DNA of 64,000 nucleotides from an uncultured SAR86 cluster bacterium (lineage in GTDB: Bacteria > Pseudomonadota > Gammaproteobacteria > Magnimaribacterales > Magnimaribacteraceae). Below are positions 16,888 through 26,798 of this stretch, in pieces. The notes under the pieces were generated by a model. That model was given only the letters and a program-made list of their open reading frames with translations, had not been told where the DNA came from and made no database searches. The translations under genes and the position numbers were made by a program. Numbering within the stretch: the stretch's first letter is position 1; every line of letters begins with the position of its first letter. The stretch lies in NCBI GenBank assembly GCA_902537425.1, contig CACBBD010000001.1, forward strand, positions 1 to 64,000, read 5' to 3'.

Positions 16888-16906
16888 GGATGAGCGAGTT
16901 ATGAGA
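16875..16906. repeat. Inverted repeat/two-tier hairpin
   Basis: TCTCAT-CGCTCAT-GG-ATGAGCG-AGTT-ATGAGA forms a 7-bp inner stem with a 2-nt loop and a 6-bp outer stem separated by a 4-nt bulge. There is no T-tract on either side, so it does not look like an intrinsic terminator. It may be a protein-binding palindrome or part of an RNA. It contains the ATG of the 36-residue frame. Confidence 0.5.
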
Positions 16907-16921
16907 AATCATAATCTTGAG

Positions 16922-16966
16922 AAAAGTGGTTGGTCAGTTTAATCGTATCATTGGCCATCCACTTTT
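16922..16966 (-). terminator. Hairpin terminator after the FKBP gene
   Basis: AAAAGTGG-T-TGGTCA pairs with TGGCCA-T-CCACTTTT (one mismatch and one G-T wobble over 15 positions) around a 15-nt loop. It starts 2 nt beyond the FKBP stop codon. On the minus strand the stem ends in TTTT then CTC. The plus strand also shows a T-run (TTTTTCTT), so it could act in both directions. Confidence 0.6.
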
Positions 16967-16968
16967 TC

Positions 16969-17430
16969 TTAAGTTTCTATTGAATGAAGGCTTACTTCAA
17001 AAATTAATAAGGAGTTAGGAGGAATACCTGGCCTGCCCGCTGTTCCATAAGCAAGATCAGGATGTATAAATAATTTCCAACTATCCCCAACTTCCATTAG
17101 AGATATTGCTTTCTGGCATCCCGGAATAAGTTGAGCAAGAGTTACCACTAATGGTTCTCCATTTTCGATGGAGCTCCAGAAAACCGATCCATCTAATAAA
17201 GTACCATGGAAGTCTGCATTAATTACATCTTCAAGGCTTGGACTTATCCCGCTACCGCTCGTCTTTAATTTTTCATACTGAAGACCAGCCTCAATCTCAA
17301 AAACTCCAGGATTACTTAAATTATTGTTTAGGAAATCCTCACTTTCCATTAAATTATTAAGAGAGTTGTCATCTTCCGAACAGGATAAGATAAGTAATAC
17401 GCTGACAAAAATTAAAAATATATTCTTCAT
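16969..17430 (-). CDS. FKBP-type peptidyl-prolyl cis-trans isomerase, lipoprotein
   Basis: 153 residues. The N-terminus is a lipoprotein signal peptide with lipobox LILSC, so it should be anchored in a periplasm-facing membrane. The FKBP domain follows (about 70-151), with VINADFHGTLLDGSVFWSS, IPGCQKAISLMEVGDSWKLF and HPDLAYGTAGRPGIPPNSLL, the usual FK506-binding loop. It catalyses proline isomerisation and often assists periplasmic protein folding. It lies 8 bp downstream of the double DsbA-like gene, so both may act on extracytoplasmic proteins (inference). Confidence 0.9.
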   Translation of the reverse strand: MKNIFLIFVSVLLILSCSEDDNSLNNLMESEDFLNNNLSNPGVFEIEAGLQYEKLKTSGSGISPSLEDVINADFHGTLLDGSVFWSSIENGEPLVVTLAQLIPGCQKAISLMEVGDSWKLFIHPDLAYGTAGRPGIPPNSLLIFEVSLHSIET

Positions 17431-17438
17431 GTAAAAAA

Positions 17439-18785
17439 CTAACCGAGGCGATTATTTATCTCTTCTTTGAGAAGCCACATCCTATCTTGACCCCAGACAT
17501 AGAATGGATCAGTCCCATCTGAATTTGTAATTTTAAAGCTCGGCACTCCCCAACAGTTTCCTGCGTACATATCCTTAAGATTATCATCCAAAACTTTTTT
17601 CCATTTCTTAGTATTTAAATCTTTCTTAATTATAGACCAATCAAGTTCAAGTCTTTCGACAAGGGATTCTAAATATTCGTCTTCACCTATGTTTATGCCG
17701 TCATAAAAGGAGGCCTTCAGTAATTCATCGATATACTCAAAGCCCTTACCTGCCTCATCGACGATGGGAAATAAAGAATAAGCCTTTCTTGCAGGTTTAC
17801 CGATTGGTGAATAAATGGAGCCCATAGGATATCCATGCTTTCTTGCCTCACGAGCCGCATCAGAAATAATATACTTAGCTTTAAGATCAATAATTTTCAT
17901 ATTTCGCATCAACATTGGAAGAACTGGTTTTGTAATTAAATTAATTGGATAGTCATCTCTCATTTCTCTAACTCTTTTTGCACTGGCATAGGTATATGGG
18001 CTGTTCAAAGAGGGATAGTAATATAAATTGACTTGTTTATCTGATTCCAAAGATGGGGGAGAATTTAAAATAGGAGTACAAATTGGTTCATTATTTGTAT
18101 CTTTCTTTAGACCAAGTTCCGTTAATCTATCTTCTAAGTGATCGATCCTATCTACACCCCAATAAAGTTCTTTTTCATAATAAAAGGCTGATCCAAAATA
18201 ATAACCTTTTGCATTTCTTATTGAATTACCTGAAGCTAATTTCTCTGATACCTCTTTCTCAGAAGAGATATAAACCTTAGATAAAGAAATCAAGGTATCT
18301 TCATCCCCTTGCCATAATGCATTACTGACTTTTTGAGCAACTTCTGAAAACTTATCTTCTTCAACCGAAGTCAAAATAGCATTAGAGAAATCAACTAATT
18401 CCTTTTTTGGATAAGATGTTGGTTGAAAGTCAATACCATAGTAAGGAGCTATGCGTTTTGAATCTTCCAAACAATAAGCATTATATAAATTAGGCTCATG
18501 AATGGTTTCAGGGTTTTCATCTCCAACTAATATAGGTTTTAAGACCACACCATAAGATGTCTTAATTTTGTCTATATACTGAATGGTTAAATGTGAGTAA
18601 GGGTCATCCACCTTATGAAAATATGTTACTTCGTGCGGTCTATTTTCCAAGTCCCTCTTAGCCTCAGCATCTATTCTAATCTTTTTAAACAGATCATAGC
18701 TGGAGAAAGTATTCATGCTGTAATTTCTAAGCTTGCTACCTATGGTGCGTTTCGCTAAGAAATTTCTAATAGCTTTTTTTATCAT
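17439..18785 (-). CDS. Double DsbA-like/2-hydroxychromene-2-carboxylate isomerase-like protein
   Basis: 448 residues built from two thioredoxin-fold DsbA/HCCA-isomerase (GST-kappa-like) halves in tandem. Each half begins with a strand-loop of similar design (YFHKVDDPYSHLTIQYID near 55; YYYPSLNSPYTYASAKRV near 252), and helical insertions follow. The second half ends with NCWGVPSFKITNSDGTDPFYVWGQDRMWLL, corresponding to the GVPxF cis-proline loop and GQDRL motif of HCCA isomerases. A CXXC pair is absent, so oxidoreductase activity is unlikely. Isomerases of this type use glutathione on aromatic-degradation intermediates; single-domain members are about 200 residues. No signal peptide is evident. 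Overlaps the upstream membrane-protein gene by 20 bp. Confidence 0.75.
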   Translation of the reverse strand: MIKKAIRNFLAKRTIGSKLRNYSMNTFSSYDLFKKIRIDAEAKRDLENRPHEVTYFHKVDDPYSHLTIQYIDKIKTSYGVVLKPILVGDENPETIHEPNLYNAYCLEDSKRIAPYYGIDFQPTSYPKKELVDFSNAILTSVEEDKFSEVAQKVSNALWQGDEDTLISLSKVYISSEKEVSEKLASGNSIRNAKGYYFGSAFYYEKELYWGVDRIDHLEDRLTELGLKKDTNNEPICTPILNSPPSLESDKQVNLYYYPSLNSPYTYASAKRVREMRDDYPINLITKPVLPMLMRNMKIIDLKAKYIISDAAREARKHGYPMGSIYSPIGKPARKAYSLFPIVDEAGKGFEYIDELLKASFYDGINIGEDEYLESLVERLELDWSIIKKDLNTKKWKKVLDDNLKDMYAGNCWGVPSFKITNSDGTDPFYVWGQDRMWLLKEEINNRLG

Positions 18786-19116
18786 TTAAATCCTTTGCGA
18801 TTGGAAGGAGCCAAAGCCCTAGCCATGTATTAACAATCAGTTTCACCGTAACCATTATGCTTGCTGGGAGGCTCCAGACAAAATTTAAGAAATTATTCCA
18901 GAACCAAGAATACATCCAAACTTTAATAGGTTTAAGGAATGTAAGTTCCAAGAAATCAGAAGTACTAAAAGTCATTAAGCTATACTCTGGAGAAAAAAGG
19001 AAAGAGTAAGTCCATAAGCAAAATGCAATCTGTATCGGTGTAGTGAATACCAAAAAGTAAGCAAACCATAGTAATGTTCTACTCACTAGAATTTCTCTTA
19101 TAAAAGGATTCTTCAT
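18766..19116 (-). CDS. Small membrane protein, unknown
   Basis: 116 residues starting at ATG 19116 (a GTG at 19146 would add ten residues). Two or three hydrophobic segments: about 14-36 (LLWFAYFLVFTTPIQIAFCLW), then W- and F-rich stretches in the second half (WSLPASIMVTVKLIVNTWLG). I recognise no family. Its 3' end overlaps the double DsbA-like gene by 20 bp, so the two are translated together. Confidence 0.6.
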   Translation of the reverse strand: MKNPFIREILVSRTLLWFAYFLVFTTPIQIAFCLWTYSFLFSPEYSLMTFSTSDFLELTFLKPIKVWMYSWFWNNFLNFVWSLPASIMVTVKLIVNTWLGLWLLPIAKDLNDKKSY

Positions 19117-19222
19117 TCTTAAGAATCTCTTTGAGTGCTGACTCACTTAGCTCAGATAATTTAGGATTGTCATAACCCCTTCTGACCAACAACTTTAGGT
19201 ATGTTTCTTTTCTTGTCTCCAC
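19079..19222 (-). CDS. Possible 47-residue small ORF
   Basis: A frame from GTG 19222 encodes METRKETYLKLLVRRGYDNP followed by 27 residues that include KLSELSESALKEILKNEESF, a charged, helix-forming, protein-like composition. It overlaps the start of the small membrane-protein gene by 38 bp in another frame. No ribosome site is visible, and there is no ATG between the upstream stop and the frame. It may be a small cytosolic protein at the head of this operon. Confidence 0.35.
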   Translation of the reverse strand: METRKETYLKLLVRRGYDNPKLSELSESALKEILKNEESFYKRNSSE

Positions 19223-19280
19223 ACTGTGAAATATATCTTAAGTGTTCAATATAGACCAATCGGAGATTCTTTAAGAATTA

Positions 19281-20885
19281 TTATTTTCTATTTTCTTCCG
19301 GAAGAGCTTCGAGTAAAAGGTTAGGCAGCCCCTCTCTTTTTTGGAGTGTAAATTGATCATAAAGCTTTCCAGTTGCCTCGTAAGCTTTATAAGTTAAGTT
19401 TTTGTCGTCAATATTGATAATCTGATAAAGCTGAGTATTTTCAGCTACTCGCTTAGCATAATTACCTTTTGTAATACCATACATCTTCGGTCCACTTACA
19501 GATACAACATAAACTGTTCCGATTTCAGGATCATAGGCTTGTTGATAGCCAGAGGGTACATTTTCCAAATTTTCGGTGTCTACCTGACCGGTACGCGCAT
19601 AGGTATGATCATGACCACTAAGAACTAAATCTACCTTAAATTCATCTAAGAGAGGCTTCCATAGTTCGCGAAGCTCTTTATTATCTCGATCTGATCCAGG
19701 AGAAAAGACCGGATGATGAAAAGTAACAACAGTCCATCGATTAGGATTATCTTCTAGTACTTTTCTAAACCAAGGAATCTGTATTTCTTTTGCCTTATTT
19801 GAATCCAATGAAATAAAACGTACACCTTGATAATCAATGTAATAAACAGTCTCTTTAAGAGTTTCATCAGGAACATCTTGAATAGGGAAAGCAAATTGTG
19901 GACGCCAATGATTACTAACGGCTGGGGTTCCTCGATCTCTTTGGCGATCATAAAGGGGCTTGGAGTAAAAACTTGAACCAACTAATTCGCTTTTTTTGAA
20001 TCCTGTAATGGATTCAACTTGATCATCGACAAAAATGATATTGCCTCCATCATTAAACTCAAAGGAGGCACTATTGCCTTCTGGTCCAGTAAATGAAACT
20101 TTATAGGTCGTTCCTTTATCAGATGGCACAGGTTCAAATGCGGTCATCATGACATCTATAGTCTTTCCATCTTTTGTCTGCCAATAACGCTCAGATTCAG
20201 GACCTTGATTAATACGATAATATTCATGGTTTCCAGGAGTTGCTATAACAGGAATCGTACCATTCACCCAGTCAGGGCCTTGATGCCAATCTCCCCACTC
20301 AGCATCCCAATTAGGATTATCGATTAAATCACCGGCATGTAACGTAAATGCAGCTCGTGGTGCATCTCTAAATGCCTCCCTAAAAACTCTCGACCAATGT
20401 GTGCGCACTTCATTTTGAGCGTCACCAAAATAAATGAAGCTAAAAGGTCTAGGCCTATCACTAGCTGTTTTGAAATGGTAATACTCTGTCCAATTTACTC
20501 CATCACCCACACGATAAGTATAGAGAGTATCTGGATCAAGATTTTTGAAAGTTACAGTGTGATAATTAGCCTCATTAATATCGCTCTTGAAGAAAGAAGT
20601 TTCTGCAATAAACTCCTCTATTTCTAAAGCTCTTCCATTTGCATTTGCTAGTGCCAAATGAGCCATTCCTTTTTTTGTTGAGGCGTCTGTACGCCAAGTA
20701 ACAGATTGAGTGGTAGCCGGATCAGCTTCCCAAGTTAACACTACTCTATCTGGAAGTGGTGAAGGTGCATGAGCTAACTCCGAAGGATATTTAGCGACCT
20801 TACTTTCATCATGAGAGGAAACACCGTAGCTCAAAACAAATAATAAGAGAAAGGTAAATTTGGATAAATATTTTGTGAAGTTCAT
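19281..20885 (-). CDS. Purple acid phosphatase-like metallophosphoesterase
   Basis: 534-residue exported phosphoesterase. A signal peptide (about 1-24) is followed by a fibronectin-III-like N-terminal PAP domain (VVLTWEADPATTQSVTWRTD ... LDPDTLYTYRVGD) and the catalytic domain with all metal motifs: FGDAQ, HAGDLIDN, PGNHEYY, FHHPVF and SGHDHTYAR. The family uses a dinuclear Fe/metal centre to release phosphate from monoesters. An insertion near residues 230-310 enlarges it relative to small bacterial PAPs. A second periplasmic phosphoesterase gene lies 78 bp upstream in the same direction. No Pho box was found in the gap. Confidence 0.9.
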   Translation of the reverse strand: MNFTKYLSKFTFLLLFVLSYGVSSHDESKVAKYPSELAHAPSPLPDRVVLTWEADPATTQSVTWRTDASTKKGMAHLALANANGRALEIEEFIAETSFFKSDINEANYHTVTFKNLDPDTLYTYRVGDGVNWTEYYHFKTASDRPRPFSFIYFGDAQNEVRTHWSRVFREAFRDAPRAAFTLHAGDLIDNPNWDAEWGDWHQGPDWVNGTIPVIATPGNHEYYRINQGPESERYWQTKDGKTIDVMMTAFEPVPSDKGTTYKVSFTGPEGNSASFEFNDGGNIIFVDDQVESITGFKKSELVGSSFYSKPLYDRQRDRGTPAVSNHWRPQFAFPIQDVPDETLKETVYYIDYQGVRFISLDSNKAKEIQIPWFRKVLEDNPNRWTVVTFHHPVFSPGSDRDNKELRELWKPLLDEFKVDLVLSGHDHTYARTGQVDTENLENVPSGYQQAYDPEIGTVYVVSVSGPKMYGITKGNYAKRVAENTQLYQIINIDDKNLTYKAYEATGKLYDQFTLQKREGLPNLLLEALPEENRK

Positions 20886-20963
20886 AAAAACATTATGTTT
20901 GAGTTAAGTTAAAAATAGAATAACTTTTAGTAAATTTCTTATGAAGTTAGTTAAGAGTAGATA

Positions 20964-22505
20964 TTAAATTTCTGAATCGATAACAAGGACTCTACCTTCA
21001 TATTTGGGTTCATAAACTTCCATACCTTGAAGAAAATACTCAGCAGCATCAACTATCAAAACCCCTGTATCAATATACTCAATTGAGTTCTGAAATTCCC
21101 AATAACCGTCTCCCCCCTGGGTAACAAAATTAGGAGCGGCTACCCAATATTCATCATCATTTTTTAATGGCTTTCCTTTGATCCAAATTTCGTGTGCCTT
21201 ATTTCTAGGACTGAATGAATATTTGGCATTTTTTGAAACTTGCAATATGCCATTTGTCATACCTGCAGCATGATTAAATATTTTTACAACTTGAGAGCCT
21301 TTTAATTTTGTCATGACAACAGTATTAGGAAACGGAAATGCAGAAATTAAATCCCCTTTCGTTACTATTCCTGGTTTTATGTCTTGTCTAAGAGCACCAC
21401 TGTTTACAACGGCTAAATCTATTCTAGGATCAAAAGCTTCTATTGCATCAGCGAATAAGTTGCCCATGTTAGATTCTTTTCCATATGCTCTTACAAGTTT
21501 TTTTGTAGAGGAAACAATTGGTACTTTTGCAACCTGATCTACTTCTTTTTGCCAGAAAGTAATTTCACGCAGCATATCTTTATCATCCTCTAGCTCATCA
21601 TCATAAATAGTTATGAGTTCATTAGAATGAGAAACTATTTTCTTTTTTTCTGTATCAAACATAACTTGAAGTTTTCCAAGTTCAGTTGCGGTTGCATTGG
21701 TTGAAACAATAATTGTGCCATTTGAAACCAGAGCCTTTTCTGTTCCCTGGTGGGCATGTCCAGTAACAATAATATCCACACCTGGAACATTTTGGGCGAG
21801 GAGAATGTCCTTATAAAGATTTCTCTCAACATCTGTTAAACCAATGGTAGATTGTCTCCCGGGCATTCCTTGATGTACCGCAAGAATAATGATGTCTGTT
21901 ATGGGTTCTAACTCTTTTATGTATTGTCTCAGATACTCTTCTTCGTCTCTGGCTTCAATACCTTCAGTCATTTTAAAATTGATTGTGTCATAGAAAGCAA
22001 ATTTTCCATGAAGACCAATAATTCCTATTTTTATTCCTGCTCTTTCTAGAATTAAATAAGGGTTATCCCAGACTAAATCATCAGTTCCTTCAAAAAAAAG
22101 ATTGCCATTCAGAATTGGAAAATTAGCTTTTTTTATTTGTTCTAACATATTGTCCCATCCATGATCAAATTCATGATTGCCAATGCAAGCAGCATCAATC
22201 CCCAAGTAGTTCATCGACTTAATCACTGCCTCACCTTTAGTTAAAGTGCTTATGTAGGGACCTGAGAAGTAATCTCCAGCATCAATGAGAATATTATTAG
22301 GATTGGATGCCTTTTCTTGTTTTACCAAGGTGGCCAAATTGGCAAAACCACCAATCTTTCTAGATTCACTTATCCAAGGTGCTATTCTTGGGAAAAGGTG
22401 CGCATGTAAGTCATTAGTATGCAAAATAGTTAACTCTTTTACTTCTGAAAAAGTCTGCAAAGAGAAAAGAAAAATAAGAAGACTTTCTATTATTTTTTTT
22501 AACAT
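20964..22505 (-). CDS. 5'-nucleotidase/UshA-family periplasmic phosphoesterase
   Basis: 513 residues with a signal peptide (about 1-20). The N-terminal metallophosphatase domain has HTNDLHAHLFPR, DAGDYFSG, GNHEFDHGWDN, HQGMPG and TGHAHQG; the C-terminal 5'-nucleotidase domain (about 330-505) has SNMGNLFADAIEAF, NSGALRQDIKPG and NFVTQGGDGYWEF. It should hydrolyse nucleoside 5'-phosphates and related compounds in the periplasm, releasing phosphate and nucleosides. Located between the tRNA-Ile and purple acid phosphatase genes. UshA-type UDP-sugar hydrolase versus plain 5'-nucleotidase cannot be separated by eye. Confidence 0.9.
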   Translation of the reverse strand: MLKKIIESLLIFLFSLQTFSEVKELTILHTNDLHAHLFPRIAPWISESRKIGGFANLATLVKQEKASNPNNILIDAGDYFSGPYISTLTKGEAVIKSMNYLGIDAACIGNHEFDHGWDNMLEQIKKANFPILNGNLFFEGTDDLVWDNPYLILERAGIKIGIIGLHGKFAFYDTINFKMTEGIEARDEEEYLRQYIKELEPITDIIILAVHQGMPGRQSTIGLTDVERNLYKDILLAQNVPGVDIIVTGHAHQGTEKALVSNGTIIVSTNATATELGKLQVMFDTEKKKIVSHSNELITIYDDELEDDKDMLREITFWQKEVDQVAKVPIVSSTKKLVRAYGKESNMGNLFADAIEAFDPRIDLAVVNSGALRQDIKPGIVTKGDLISAFPFPNTVVMTKLKGSQVVKIFNHAAGMTNGILQVSKNAKYSFSPRNKAHEIWIKGKPLKNDDEYWVAAPNFVTQGGDGYWEFQNSIEYIDTGVLIVDAAEYFLQGMEVYEPKYEGRVLVIDSEI

Positions 22506-22584
22506 ACGATTTTTTAAAAAAGCATTAATTAAAATTCATCTTAGTTTAGTTAACCAAGGGGGAGAAGTTAATAGAAATTTAAAA

Positions 22585-22662
<78 letters not shown>

Positions 22663-22696
22663 ACTTACGTGGATCGCGCATCTTACTAGAAATTAA

Positions 22697-23482
22697 CTAT
22701 TTACGTAAGGCTTTTACTGCCCAGATGATCGGCCCTGAAATAACATAAGCAAAGGCACATAATGCGAGTACGATTGGTGGATCTATAGAAATGAGAACAA
22801 ATATGAAAACAACAAATAACATACTAAAGAAAGGTACTCTCTTTTTAAGTTCAATCTCTTTGAAACTATAGTAAGGAATGTTGACCACCATCAAAAGAGA
22901 GACGAATCCAGTCAGAAGAGCAGTAAATATTGCTAAGATTCTTCCAACTTCTTCTCCCTGAATACCAAAAGAACTCATTGCCCATACAAAATAGACGACT
23001 GTAGCGCTAGCAACAGGACTGGGCAATCCTTTGAAGTAAGTATCCTCTGAACCTATGAAGGTATTGAATCTAGCCAGCCTTAATGCTGCAGCAGCAACAT
23101 AGAAAAACGAAAAAACCCAGCCAGTTTGGCCAATGGAGTCTAAGCCCCAGAGAAAAACAATAATGGCTGGTGCAAGACCAAAAGAAATGACATCGCAAAG
23201 ACTGTCATATTGTGCGCCAAAAAGACTCTGAGAATTGGTTAATCTTGCAACTCTACCATCCAGACCATCGAGCATTTGAGCGGCAAATAGGGCCATACCT
23301 GAGGCAATGAAATTTCCATTTATGGCAGAAACAATTGAGAAAAATCCTGAAAAAAGTGAAGCAGTTGTTAGCAAATTAGGCAGTAAATATATTCCTTTAC
23401 GAGTAACCTTCTTACCATCCTCGGAGACAACCTCTTCATGATCATCAAAGAGATCTAGACTTTCTTGATGGTCATCAGACAT
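22697..23482 (-). CDS. pssA: CDP-diacylglycerol-serine O-phosphatidyltransferase
   Basis: 261-residue integral membrane enzyme making phosphatidylserine, the precursor of phosphatidylethanolamine, from CDP-diacylglycerol and serine. The CDP-alcohol phosphatidyltransferase motif DGxDGRxARxxxxxxxxGxxxD is intact as DGLDGRVARLTNSQSLFGAQYDSL, and about eight hydrophobic helices surround it. This is the integral-membrane type, not the PLD-like E. coli type. It begins 4 bp after ilvC, as in the ilv-pssA arrangement of Pseudomonas-like bacteria. Confidence 0.95.
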   Translation of the reverse strand: MSDDHQESLDLFDDHEEVVSEDGKKVTRKGIYLLPNLLTTASLFSGFFSIVSAINGNFIASGMALFAAQMLDGLDGRVARLTNSQSLFGAQYDSLCDVISFGLAPAIIVFLWGLDSIGQTGWVFSFFYVAAAALRLARFNTFIGSEDTYFKGLPSPVASATVVYFVWAMSSFGIQGEEVGRILAIFTALLTGFVSLLMVVNIPYYSFKEIELKKRVPFFSMLFVVFIFVLISIDPPIVLALCAFAYVISGPIIWAVKALRK

Positions 23483-23486
23483 AAGC

Positions 23487-24530
<1,044 letters not shown>

Positions 24531-25010
24531 TTAATTTTCTATAGTTAAGGTTTTTTCATCAGATGATATTCCTAAAGAACCTGATCTGACAATCTCAAGG
24601 GGATTATTTGCATCAATCTCTGAAATCAATTTATCCAATTCCAATGAAGTACCTACTACCTGTACATTTATAATTTCGTTGTCCTCAGATACTATATTGG
24701 TTTCATCAAAGACATTCTCTGGAAAAGAATCTTTTGTAAACTTTATTAACATCAACTCTCTTTCCACAAATTCAGATTCACTTAAATTAGTAACCATCAC
24801 AACATCAATTAATTTATCCAGTTGCTTGGTTATTTGTTCTACCACTTTTTCATCGCCTTCAGTAGACATAGTTAATCTAGAAAGGGTTGCATCATTAGTG
24901 GGAGCCACAACTAGCGTCTCAATGTTGTAACCTCTTTGAGAAAAAAGGCCTACTACTCTGGAAAGAGCCCCGGGTTGGTTTTCCATCAATAAAGCAATTA
25001 CTCTTTTCAT
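24531..25010 (-). CDS. ilvH: Acetolactate synthase small (regulatory) subunit
   Basis: 159-residue regulatory subunit, about the size of IlvH (163). An ACT domain occupies the N-terminal half: LLMENQPGALSRVVGLFSQRGYNIETL, where valine binds in feedback inhibition. The C-terminal half (from about 80) carries the second ACT-like domain. Its start overlaps the ilvI stop by one base (TAATG), giving the coupled expression expected of two subunits of one enzyme. Confidence 0.95.
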   Translation of the reverse strand: MKRVIALLMENQPGALSRVVGLFSQRGYNIETLVVAPTNDATLSRLTMSTEGDEKVVEQITKQLDKLIDVVMVTNLSESEFVERELMLIKFTKDSFPENVFDETNIVSEDNEIINVQVVGTSLELDKLISEIDANNPLEIVRSGSLGISSDEKTLTIEN

Positions 25011-26755
25011 TACCAGGTTTTTTCGTCTTTGCTAAGACGCATGTGATCCATTGCATTGCCAGCCTCTAGCATTGGATAAACATGTTCATTTGGATCAACA
25101 TCCACATCCAAAAATACCAGTTTATCTTTGAGGGATATGCATTCTTTCATAGATGACTCCAGCTCATCGAATTTAGAGACTTTTATACCTACATGTCCAT
25201 ATGACTCTGTAAGTGCTACAAAATCTGGTAGTGAATTTTCATATGTACTAGATGAATGCCTACCTCCGTATTGCATGTCTTGCCATTGTTTTACCATTCC
25301 CAAGGCAGCGTTATTGAGATTAATTATTTTTATAGGCAACCCATATTGAAGACATGTTGAAAGTTCTTGGATACACATCTGTATACTTCCTTCACCAGTA
25401 ACACATGAGACTATAGACTCGGGGTATGCCAGCTGAACACCCATTGCCGATGGAAGCCCAAAGCCCATCGTGCCAAGACCTCCAGAATTTATCCACTGTC
25501 TTGGTTTATCAAAATGATAGTACTGAGCAGCAAACATCTGATGTTGACCCACATCTGATGTTACGAAAGCCTCCCCATTTGTTTCTTTATAGAGAGATTG
25601 TATAACTTGCTGAGGTAGTATCTTTCCATTTTGTGCTCCCATCTCTAATAGAGAATGGTTCAGGCCATGTGCATCTCGCCAGTTTTTAATCTGTTCGTTC
25701 CATTCAGAAATATCAGATTCATTAGTTTTCAAATCTCTACATTTAAGTTCTTCAATAAGTGCAGTTAATGATTCTTTTGCAGAACCAACGATTGGTATGT
25801 CGGCATGAATAATCTTAGAGACAGATGCAGGATCCACGTCAATATGGATTTTCTTGGCACTCAGTGCAAATTGTTTAGGATCATTTGTAATTCGATCATC
25901 AAACCTCGCTCCTACTGCGATGATTAAATCTGCATTATGCATAGCCATGTTTGCTTGATAAGTTCCATGCATACCCAACATACCTATAAATTGTGGGTCT
26001 GAACCTGGGAAGGCACCCAATCCCATTAAAGTATTGGTAACTGGAAAATTTAAAAGTTTTGCTAGAGCAGTTAGTTCTTCAGAAGCATTATTTTGGTTTA
26101 CCCCGCCACCAGAATAAATGACAGGCCTTTTAGCTGTTGCAATCAAATCAGCTGCTTCTTTTATACTCGACGTATCTGCACCTTCTGGAGGATTATACGA
26201 GCGCATGTTTATTTCTGATGGGTAATTGAATTCAAATTTATATTCCGGATCGGTAAAGTCTTTAGGGATATCAATAACAACCGGACCTTTTCTGCCTGTT
26301 GTGGCGATATGAAAGGCTTTTTTTACGATATCAGGTATATCTTCTGCTCTTTGAACAAGGAAACTATGCTTTACGATAGGTCGCGATACACCAATCATGT
26401 CAGTTTCTTGAAAAGAATCTGTTCCGATTAAATTGGATTTAACTTGTCCTGAAATAACTACGATGGGCGTGGAATCCATGTAAGCAGTGGCTAAGCCTGT
26501 AATGGCATTTGTAGCTCCTGGTCCTGAAGTGACTAATGCAACGCCTGGTTTTCCAGTTGCTCTTGCATATCCATCAGCAGCATGGACGGCTCCTTGCTCA
26601 TGTCTCACAAGAATATGGTCTACATAGTTTTGATTAAATATTGCATCATAGATATGTAGTGCTGCTCCTCCTGGGTATCCAAACATAAGATCTACCCCCT
26701 CAAGATGAAGAGAATGAATTAATGCTTCAGCACCAGATTTATTACTTTTGTCCAT
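25010..26755 (-). CDS. ilvI: Acetolactate synthase large (catalytic) subunit
   Basis: 581-residue thiamine-diphosphate enzyme condensing pyruvate with pyruvate or 2-oxobutyrate. Conserved features include GYPGGAALHIYDAI, the catalytic glutamate region (VRHEQGAVHAADGYARATG), the central FAD domain, and the ThDP motif beginning GEGSIQMCIQELSTCLQYG, which matches the IlvI rather than the IlvB version. No transport peptide or insertion. First gene of the ilv operon, 93 bp after the glycerate kinase gene. Confidence 0.96.
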   Translation of the reverse strand: MDKSNKSGAEALIHSLHLEGVDLMFGYPGGAALHIYDAIFNQNYVDHILVRHEQGAVHAADGYARATGKPGVALVTSGPGATNAITGLATAYMDSTPIVVISGQVKSNLIGTDSFQETDMIGVSRPIVKHSFLVQRAEDIPDIVKKAFHIATTGRKGPVVIDIPKDFTDPEYKFEFNYPSEINMRSYNPPEGADTSSIKEAADLIATAKRPVIYSGGGVNQNNASEELTALAKLLNFPVTNTLMGLGAFPGSDPQFIGMLGMHGTYQANMAMHNADLIIAVGARFDDRITNDPKQFALSAKKIHIDVDPASVSKIIHADIPIVGSAKESLTALIEELKCRDLKTNESDISEWNEQIKNWRDAHGLNHSLLEMGAQNGKILPQQVIQSLYKETNGEAFVTSDVGQHQMFAAQYYHFDKPRQWINSGGLGTMGFGLPSAMGVQLAYPESIVSCVTGEGSIQMCIQELSTCLQYGLPIKIINLNNAALGMVKQWQDMQYGGRHSSSTYENSLPDFVALTESYGHVGIKVSKFDELESSMKECISLKDKLVFLDVDVDPNEHVYPMLEAGNAMDHMRLSKDEKTW

Positions 26756-26798
26756 TTAATATTTGTATAAAGTTGCTCCAAATCCAAGGAGGTTGAGC

